NCBI GenBank assembly: GCA_902500825.1
Contig: CABVRX010000023.1
Location: 1 to 36,375 of the forward strand
Direction: 5' to 3'
Origin: an uncultured Nitrospira sp.
GTDB lineage: Bacteria > Nitrospirota > Nitrospiria > Nitrospirales > Nitrospiraceae
DNA: 36,375 bases
In this document: positions 30,899-36,375 of the stretch, in pieces
How positions within the stretch are numbered: the stretch's first letter is position 1
How the letters are laid out: the number at the start of each line of letters is the position of its first letter
Translations under genes and position numbers: made by a program
The notes under the pieces: generated by a model
Database searches by the model: none
Seen by the model: the letters and a program-made list of their open reading frames with translations, nothing else
What the model was told of the DNA's origin: nothing

Positions 30899-32500
30899 TT
30901 AGGGAAGGTCCTGGGCGAGGCGGAAGCCGATGCTGTTGTACCGAAAATCAGCGTTGTCACTGAGTCGACGCAACGTACGCAAGTGCTCCGGATTGTTATC
31001 CCAGGAACCGCCCCGGAGTACGCGTCGAGCGCAGTCGCCGCGATTCGTTTCGATCCAGGCCGAGCCATTCGGTGGAGCTCCGTCGTATTTCTCGTGCCAG
31101 CAATCCTCCACCCATTCCCACACATTCCCGCTCATGTCGTTAAGGCCCAGTCTAGTGGGTTGCTTACTGCCGACCGGCTCCGTGCGGTTCGAGGCATACA
31201 CCGCATAATCCTTTAACTGCTTCATGTCGGAAGTCCCAGCCCACGTCTGGTCATTTCCACCGCTTCTCGCGGCATATTCCCACTCCGCTTCCGTCGGGAG
31301 TCGGTATCTCTTCCCGGTTTGTTGGGATAGCCACTGGGCATAGGCGTTAGCATCTTCCCAGGATACATTGATCACCGGACGAGACCCACGACCCCATCCT
31401 CTGTCCTTGGGCAATGCGCGTCCCGTTGCCTGAGCAAAACGGTCATACTCGTCAAACGTGGTTTCATGTCGTGCGATGGCAAATGGTCTGATGAATTGTA
31501 CGAGGTGACTCGGAGTTGCGTTCTCCTCCGTTCCCCCCCCCATCATGAATGATCCAGGCTCAAGCCTGGCCATAGCTGGGCTGGGAACCGAAGAAGACGG
31601 GGGGAATGGAATTCTGGCTGGCTGTACTTGCTGTGCTTGACCGGGAAACACAAACTGTCCCTTAGATCCGGGGCTAAGCGACCAGTATTGTGGCCGTTGT
31701 TTGTACCCCCGCCACACCGCTTCCTTCCACACTCGTAGCTCAAGGAAATGGTGGAGCTCCGATGCGGTAATATTCCCATCGGCATCCAGGTCGGCTGTCT
31801 TATCCCTGCCTAAGCCTTCCAGAAGAAAGTGGGTGAGCAAGCTTTGCCCCCATTCCCCGACCTCCAGGACTTCTTGATCCGCCTCGCCGGCAACAATCAG
31901 TTGACGACCCGGCTCCCGAGTAATTTCTTCGCGGAACATTGATGTCATCTCGGGAACACTCTTCGTGTTTTCACCAATGATTCCGCTGTAACAGGAGTCC
32001 ACGATAAAGAGGACATGCTTTGCAGGCCAGGCATTAGCCCACTCTCGAACCCGGCCCATGCTGATGGCGGTTGCAGAGAAGTTCTTAGGATTCGCGTCGA
32101 TCGGGAGTAGATAGCCCGTCCGTTGGCCCGTGCCGAACTGCTCATCTTTACCATGGCCTGAAAAGAAGATCAGCACGCGATCATTGGCACCCAATTTACT
32201 GGGCAGCTCCGTTCCCAGTACAGTTTCGATTGATTGACGGGTCGTGTCCCCCGGGGAAACCTTACGATTAACTGTAAACCCCTGCTGCTCCAGCAGATCG
32301 CCGATGGCCGTTGCATCCTGGATAGCATAATGAAGCCGTGGTGCCTTCTGGTAGTCATTAATGCCGATGACGACCGCCCAGTCCTTGCCCTTGGCTGGTA
32401 CTACTTGTCCGCTTGTTTCAGCAGTTGAAGGAACCCCGAAATAGCCTTGAGTCGCAAGCAGAATAGTTAGGACAGCAAGAACAGGGATACGGCCACTCAT
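30899..32500 (-). CDS. Exported caspase (C14) protease fused to an FGE/sulfatase-modifying domain
   Basis: A 533-residue protein beginning with a signal sequence (RIPVLAVLTILLATQGYFG). The caspase-like domain spans about 38-270: WAVVIGINDYQ, catalytic His116 in IFFSGHGKDE and Cys170 in LFIVDSCYSG. A canonical EF-hand loop, DLDADGNITASE (237-248), follows and could bind calcium. After a proline-rich linker the C-terminal domain (about 310-533) is of the formylglycine-generating-enzyme type: LEPGSFMMGG, RLPTEAEWEYAAR, NDMSGNVWEWVEDCW, RVLRGGSWDN and YNSIGFRLA. FGE-like domains often serve as binding or C-type-lectin-like modules. The ATG at 32500 lies 13 bp after a small exported partner gene. 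The Shine-Dalgarno sequence is weak. Confidence 0.9.
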   Translation of the reverse strand: MSGRIPVLAVLTILLATQGYFGVPSTAETSGQVVPAKGKDWAVVIGINDYQKAPRLHYAIQDATAIGDLLEQQGFTVNRKVSPGDTTRQSIETVLGTELPSKLGANDRVLIFFSGHGKDEQFGTGQRTGYLLPIDANPKNFSATAISMGRVREWANAWPAKHVLFIVDSCYSGIIGENTKSVPEMTSMFREEITREPGRQLIVAGEADQEVLEVGEWGQSLLTHFLLEGLGRDKTADLDADGNITASELHHFLELRVWKEAVWRGYKQRPQYWSLSPGSKGQFVFPGQAQQVQPARIPFPPSSSVPSPAMARLEPGSFMMGGGTEENATPSHLVQFIRPFAIARHETTFDEYDRFAQATGRALPKDRGWGRGSRPVINVSWEDANAYAQWLSQQTGKRYRLPTEAEWEYAARSGGNDQTWAGTSDMKQLKDYAVYASNRTEPVGSKQPTRLGLNDMSGNVWEWVEDCWHEKYDGAPPNGSAWIETNRGDCARRVLRGGSWDNNPEHLRTLRRLSDNADFRYNSIGFRLAQDLP

Positions 32501-32512
32501 GCGAGACAACGG

Positions 32513-32998
32513 TCAGGGCTGCTTCGCGGTTACCAGCAGGCTTGCGATGATCGACGACAATTCCGAGCTGGCCCCAGACTTCTGCACGGGGGATTCCACA
32601 TCCCCATTGGGCATCCGAACGAGGACCTGCCCCCGCGCTACGGATTGGCTTTCGATAATCTTGATCGTGGGGCGCTGCGTGTCCACGATGAGCCCGCCAT
32701 GCTGGGTATCTTTCAATGTCTTGACGATCGCATCAGCCAGTGCTGAACGCGTGGCAACACCGATGGTCACATATATCAAGGCAGCCAGCGGATTCTTCGT
32801 GTCCGGATCTTTCTCCAGCACCGGTCCTACTTGGCCCCCTTGTGCGTGGAGGAAGTTCCGCTGAGCATTCAGCAACGCAGGGTCCCTCGATTCCCATTGG
32901 AACTGAACGGTACTGGGGCTTGACGCGAGAGGCTGTCCGATTGCGAAAGGAGAGAGAATGAGGGCCAGAGCGAGCAGACATACAATAACGAATCTCAT
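32513..32998 (-). CDS. Small exported protein, possible EACC1-like caspase partner
   Basis: A 161-residue protein with a signal peptide (FVIVCLLALALILSPFAIG). The mature part has VQFQWESRDPALLNAQRNFL, then a hydrophobic helix NPLAALIYVTIGVATRSALA followed by DAIVKTLKDTQHG, then strands PTIKIIESQSVARGQVLVRM and PNGDVES. A helix with small residues, then A-L-A-x-x-I-x-x-x-L, then strands ending in x-P-D/N-G recalls the effector-associated constant component EACC1, known beside caspase and trypsin-like proteases. This is a pattern-level guess. GAGG seven bases before the ATG at 32998 sets the start. The caspase gene follows directly. Confidence 0.6.
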   Translation of the reverse strand: MRFVIVCLLALALILSPFAIGQPLASSPSTVQFQWESRDPALLNAQRNFLHAQGGQVGPVLEKDPDTKNPLAALIYVTIGVATRSALADAIVKTLKDTQHGGLIVDTQRPTIKIIESQSVARGQVLVRMPNGDVESPVQKSGASSELSSIIASLLVTAKQP

Positions 32999-33023
32999 GT
33001 CATGACCTCTCACAAGCGTAGGG

Positions 33024-33054
33024 TAGTTAGCCGGAACAATGACTAAGTTGTCAA
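33024..33054 (-). promoter_or_regulatory. Candidate promoter of the leftward caspase operon
   Basis: On the minus strand a perfect TTGACA (33049-33054) and a TAACTA (33024-33029), 19 bp apart, lie 25 bp before the first gene's ATG. The spacing is longer than ideal, so confidence is moderate. The rest of 33055-33192 shows no gene. Confidence 0.4.
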
Positions 33055-33192
33055 GTGCGGTGTCTGCATCATAGATGAGATTACAACACGACCCTGATGA
33101 TTAGCGGTCTTGGGGATCGCTCTAAAAGACAACGGAACACGGTGCCGCTTTCAAAAGGGAACAACTAGGAGTCGGGGCGTGTGATGGCAGAT

Positions 33193-33483
33193 CTATTTCC
33201 ATTCGTAATAGGCAACCCAAAGCGTCTCAAGATCAAGCGTCCCGGTGTCGGACTCATAACATTCTTCTGTGTGGGTGCGAGCGACGTGTTCGACAGCGCC
33301 GGTGAGCTTGGGGGAAAGCACAAGCTGCATGCCGTGACGTTCGTCGTTTAAGGGTAGGTTTCGTTCACATCCCACCGAGTGACGATATCCCGTGCGGTGA
33401 ACTGTTTGAGAACAACCTTGGCCCGGGGTGGCACATCAAGCGCATCGACTTGGATCTGATCCGCCGGATGCCTCAGCGTCTAG
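33193..33483 (-). pseudogene. Remnant of an integrase-core (IS481-like) transposase
   Basis: Two pieces of a DDE transposase remain on the minus strand. The upstream piece (about 33363-33483) reads LRHPADQIQVDALDVPPRAK, then VVLKQFTARDIVTRWDVNET and a stop. The QVD aspartate and the FTARDxxTRW segment are typical of the integrase core. The downstream piece, in another frame, reads SPKLTGAVEHVARTHTEECY and ends LETLWVAYYEWK. About 60 residues that should connect them are missing, with a frameshift, and the N-terminus and the C-terminal end are gone. No terminal inverted repeats are seen. It indicates past insertion activity between the two caspase loci. Confidence 0.8.
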
Positions 33484-33746
33484 TCCTAAGACTTGCTAAA
33501 AGTTTACGTAGGCGTTTATAAGACCATGGGTTGCTTTTGAGGTGTCTTGGCTCATGGACATGGTTCGTGTCGGTACAAGACGTGTTCAACAGACAGTCAC
33601 TCATCGAGAGAATGTAACAGAGAGGGACACAATACGATTGTATACAGAGGTAACGTGACTATCGGAGCTCAGTACCGAACGAAGTTCTGGACCGTCCTAA
33701 CCATCCTAGGATCTGAGTCTCCGGCTAGCTAAAGGAGCACCGCCAC

Positions 33747-35048
33747 ATGGTTTCATCTAACCCTGTCAAAGCATTCGCACAGTGGGCATCAGTTCGAGCT
33801 GCCTTTCTCGGACTGCTCTTTCTTATCGGGTGCGCGTCAGCGGATGTTCTGAAATTTCAGGATGGCAAGCGCCTCGCTCACAATGACAAACCACAAGAAG
33901 CGATCCAAGCCTACAGGGATGCGCTTGAGGAGAACCCACGCCTCGTCCAAGCGAGTCTAAATATCGGGGTTTTGTTTTATCAGCAGGGGCAATTAGCACA
34001 GGCGGCGCGGGAGTTCAAACTGGTCCTTGAACAAGATCCGGAATATGCTCGAGCGCGAGAGAATCTTGCGATTACACTCGAAGCGAAAGGCGACACTAAT
34101 GACGAAGCCAAGATCGAAGCCTATGCAGAAGCCTATAAGCACTGGCAAGTGGCGATGGCCAACGAAAACCGGGCTGAGTGGAAGGCCTATGGCAAACAGT
34201 CGATCGAGCGACTGAAAGAGAAATTGCGAATGGCAGGGGAACCAGACGTGGATATCCCACCATCGGATGTCGATACGACCGTGCCGACGTTTGCGGTGGC
34301 CCCGCGTCCCCATGACATCGCATTAGTCATCGGCATTGAAATGTATAAGAATCAGAGCCTGACGGCATCCCCATTTGCCCGTGCTGATGCAGAACGGGTA
34401 GCCAAGTATTTGGGTGAGCTCGGCTATGACTCGCACAACGTGGCGGTGCTGATTAACGAGCGAGCGACGCTGGCCACGATTCGATCGAGGGTGGAGTATT
34501 GGGTGTCGGAGCGTGCGAAAACTGACAGCCGAGTCCTGATCTACTATTCTGGCCATGGATCGACGAATCCCACAACTGGGGACACCTATCTTGTGCCGCA
34601 CGACGGCAACCCGGCTGATCTACTCAATACGGCCTATTCGACCAAGAGACTGTATCGCGATTTAGCCGACCTCAACGTGAACCAAGTCGTGGTGATGTTG
34701 GATTCCTGCTTTTCCGGGAAGGGGAGCCGCTCCGTGTTAATGGAAGGCGCACGACCCGCTTCCGACAAGATTGCGGATCCGGTGTTGGCCTCGCGGCGCC
34801 TGGCTGTGCTAACCGCGGCGTCTGGCAGCCAGGTCAATATCGTGTCTCAGCCCAAGCAGCACGGGCTTTTCACCTATTACTGGCTGAAGGCTTTACTGGA
34901 TGGCCAACAAGATCTCGCCGCGATCTATGACTATGTGAGTCCTAAAGTCCAGAAGGAGGCCAACCTTCAGGATGTCCAGCAAGCGCCAAGCTTGTGGCCA
35001 GGGCCGGAGCAGATTCGGGGAGAGTTTACGCTGTGGGACAAACCGTGA
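33747..35048 (+). CDS. TPR-caspase (C14) lipoprotein
   Basis: A 433-residue lipoprotein with signal and lipobox AAFLGLLFLIGC (Cys29). TPR-type repeats at about 35-165 begin with GKRLAHNDKPQEAIQAYRDA and ASLNIGVLFYQQGQLAQAAR. The caspase domain is at about 185-430: DIALVIGIEMYKN, catalytic His270 in VLIYYSGHGS and Cys321 in VVVMLDSCFSG. A late LTAASGSQ and HGLFTYYWLKALL are typical of C14 proteases. It is expected to be anchored in a membrane with the protease outside the cytoplasm. AAAGGAG lies eight bases before the ATG. It heads a rightward group with a FlgT-like fragment, a one-helix protein and an RCC1 lipoprotein. Confidence 0.92.
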   Translation: MVSSNPVKAFAQWASVRAAFLGLLFLIGCASADVLKFQDGKRLAHNDKPQEAIQAYRDALEENPRLVQASLNIGVLFYQQGQLAQAAREFKLVLEQDPEYARARENLAITLEAKGDTNDEAKIEAYAEAYKHWQVAMANENRAEWKAYGKQSIERLKEKLRMAGEPDVDIPPSDVDTTVPTFAVAPRPHDIALVIGIEMYKNQSLTASPFARADAERVAKYLGELGYDSHNVAVLINERATLATIRSRVEYWVSERAKTDSRVLIYYSGHGSTNPTTGDTYLVPHDGNPADLLNTAYSTKRLYRDLADLNVNQVVVMLDSCFSGKGSRSVLMEGARPASDKIADPVLASRRLAVLTAASGSQVNIVSQPKQHGLFTYYWLKALLDGQQDLAAIYDYVSPKVQKEANLQDVQQAPSLWPGPEQIRGEFTLWDKP

Positions 35049-35180
35049 GAGGAGGCCTCGTGCTCCTCGCCCCGGTCCTTCTGCGGATCGTGCTGACGAT
35101 GATGTAAGGTGCTCATTCCAGAAATGACGAAGGCCACACGCGCCCTTACTGCCGACTGTGTCTGAGTGGAAGGAAAGGAA

Positions 35181-35336
35181 GTGGTATCCAGCGATCAGCT
35201 CACACCACAGGAGGCCAAACATCCGACGTTGCGCCAGGCCCGGGCGCAGGCCATTGAAAAGGCCGTGGGAGTGGAGGTGCGTGTGGAAACGCTCGTGAGG
35301 GAGTCCGTGGTGGCCAATCCCATTATGGGAAGGTGA
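35181..35336 (+). CDS. Short FlgT/LPP20-like fragment or small protein
   Basis: A GTG-started frame of 51 residues with AAGGAAAGGAA before it. LTPQEAKHPTLRQARAQAIE and KAVGVEVRVETLVRESVV match the N-terminal pattern of FlgT/LPP20-type exported proteins (A-x-x-x-A-I-x-x-A-V-G-V-x-V-x-x-x-T-x-x). The usual remainder of more than 100 residues and any signal peptide are missing, so it is probably a truncated gene. It may also be a real small protein. It lies between the TPR-caspase and the one-helix membrane gene, close to both. Confidence 0.5.
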   Translation: MVSSDQLTPQEAKHPTLRQARAQAIEKAVGVEVRVETLVRESVVANPIMGR

Positions 35337-35360
35337 CTCATGCAGATTGGAGGCGAAGCC

Positions 35361-35687
35361 ATGTCGGGGATGGGTGCTTGGCGAGCGATCGCGTTGCTGG
35401 TGATGCTGGTATGGAGCGTTGAAGTGAGTCTTCCTGTCGGTGGCTATGCTCATCAGGATGAGGGCTCAGCGCCCACGCCAGTGATGAGTCTCAAGAAGCA
35501 GAACCTGCCTCCCATGCAAGAGGCGGAGTCGGTTGATGAGCGCAAGCCCTATTACAAAAAATGGTGGTTCTGGGCGATCGTCGGTAGTGTGGTGGCAGGC
35601 GCGGCAGCAGGAGCAGCACTCGCTCTGGGTGGGAGTGAGCCTAGTCCGACCGGCACTGTCACGATTACCGGGCCGCCTCCCCGTTAG
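35361..35687 (+). CDS. One-helix membrane protein of the caspase locus
   Basis: A 108-residue protein with an N-terminal signal or anchor (AWRAIALLVMLVWSVEVSL), a polar segment and a second hydrophobic helix after KPYYKKWWFWAIVGSVVAGA. It has a short Pro/Thr-rich C-terminus. The K-P-x-Y-K-K-W-W-F-W motif before a glycine- and alanine-rich helix is common at the ends of exported caspase- and TPR-associated proteins in environmental bacteria, from memory. GGAGG seven bases before the ATG at 35361 favours it over the ATG at 35340. The RCC1 gene starts 18 bp after its stop. Function unknown. Confidence 0.68.
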   Translation: MSGMGAWRAIALLVMLVWSVEVSLPVGGYAHQDEGSAPTPVMSLKKQNLPPMQEAESVDERKPYYKKWWFWAIVGSVVAGAAAGAALALGGSEPSPTGTVTITGPPPR

Positions 35688-35705
35688 GAGTAAAGGAGCA
35701 GGATT

Positions 35706-36375
35706 ATGAGGCACGTGGGAATAGTCAGAAGTGTGTTGGTGCTTATAGGCCTGCTTCTGGCGGGAGGCTGTAGTGGAGGGTCGTCAAACACTGGAGCAAC
35801 GGGGCAGGTCCGCCTCGACACACCGGCGGCAGCCCTCGCGGCCCAAGCGGCGTTGGGGCAATGTGCCACGCCGCATTTATCTGCCACGCTGGATATTGTC
35901 GGGGTGCGGACTGGGATTCCCATGACGATTAACCCCGACTGCAGTGTCGTAGCGACCGTACCGGATATTCCAGTTGGGACCTGGACGTTTCGGATCCTCT
36001 ACCGGTCCTCGAGTGGCGGGGTTCCAATGGTCATCGGCGAAGCCAGTGGGATCGCGACCGTCACGGCGAATACAACGACCAGCGTTCCACTAGTCCTCAC
36101 AAAAATCAGCGGCCCTGCGACTGCCATTGCCGCAGGGGCATCTCACAGTTGTGCACTCTTGGCTGATGGAACCGTTTCTTGCTGGGGAGCCAACGAACAA
36201 GGCCAGCTGGGCAATGAGACGACGGATGATTCAGCGGTGCCCGTGCCGGTAACCGGATTGAGCAACGCGACTGCTATCGCCACAGGTGCCGGCTATAGCT
36301 GTGCACTCGTGATCGGGGGAACGGTGAAATGTTGGGGAATCAATGACCGAGGCCAGCTGGGCAATGGGACGACGG
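35706..36375 (+). CDS. RCC1-repeat lipoprotein (partial, runs off the window)
   Basis: The frame opens at the ATG at 35706, about eight bases after AAAGGAG, and stays open to the window edge (223 codons). A signal SVLVLIGLLLAGGC with lipobox AGGC is followed by a beta-rich domain of about 110 residues (VRLDTPAAALAAQAALGQCA, then DIPVGTWTFRILYRSSSGG). RCC1-type repeats come next: ATAIAAGASHSCALLADGTV, CWGANEQGQLGNETT, and a second copy with ATAIATGAGYSCALVIGGTV and CWGINDRGQLGNGTT. RCC1 repeats form a seven-bladed propeller used for protein binding. Here it would be exposed outside the cell membrane, next to a caspase lipoprotein. Confidence 0.9.
   Translation, partial: MRHVGIVRSVLVLIGLLLAGGCSGGSSNTGATGQVRLDTPAAALAAQAALGQCATPHLSATLDIVGVRTGIPMTINPDCSVVATVPDIPVGTWTFRILYRSSSGGVPMVIGEASGIATVTANTTTSVPLVLTKISGPATAIAAGASHSCALLADGTVSCWGANEQGQLGNETTDDSAVPVPVTGLSNATAIATGAGYSCALVIGGTVKCWGINDRGQLGNGTT

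Overview
The window looks like a GC-rich bacterial genome of the Nitrospira type. This is an inference from gene content: metacaspase and formylglycine-enzyme-like fusions, an RCC1-repeat lipoprotein, an HU-like protein and PilZ. No rRNA or other phylogenetic marker is present, so host identity is not proven. The middle 25 kb is a nearly complete conjugative plasmid backbone of IncP (RP4) architecture, and the outer parts carry other genes. No integrase is visible, so the window may be part of a larger plasmid or an integrated plasmid.

Left flank (1-4460): the 3' end of a DnaE-type DNA polymerase III alpha subunit, a DUF72 protein, an HU-like protein with a clear sigma70-type promoter, a coupled PilZ protein and unknown gene, a secreted staphylococcal-type nuclease, a MarR-type regulator, and an intact HigA antitoxin next to a decayed higB toxin.

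Plasmid backbone (about 4800-30664): two small genes of unknown function behind long GC-rich leaders. Then comes a leftward mating-pore operon in RP4 Tra2 order (trbB-C-D-E-F-G-H-I-J-eexN/trbK-L-M-N plus a zinc-ribbon gene). Next is a replication module: DnaA boxes in a 13-bp inverted repeat, three 11-bp AT-rich repeats, eight iterons and a RepA-type initiator. It is followed by parA with a ParG-like partner. An establishment region carries an ArdB/KlcA antirestriction protein, a RadC-like protein and small zinc-ribbon and unknown genes, with repeated hairpin leaders. Last is an RP4 Tra1-type relaxosome region: traM-traL-traK leftward, oriT with the RP4-like nic core, and traJ-traI-traG-traF rightward. 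A 44-bp hairpin repeat lies in inverted orientation at both ends (5045-5088 and 30621-30664).

How the backbone works: TraI with TraJ/TraK would nick oriT, TraG would couple the DNA to the Trb channel, TraF would process the TrbC pilin, and the EexN lipoprotein would block redundant transfer. RepA/oriV and ParA/ParG-like would maintain the element, and ArdB would protect it on entry into a new host.

Right flank (30900-36375): two caspase-type protease loci. One (leftward) pairs an exported caspase/EF-hand/FGE-like fusion with a small exported protein that may be EACC1-like. The other (rightward) has a TPR-caspase lipoprotein, a short FlgT/LPP20-like fragment, a one-helix membrane protein and an RCC1-repeat lipoprotein that runs off the window. 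A decayed integrase-core transposase lies between them. These loci are the best candidates for a poorly described system.
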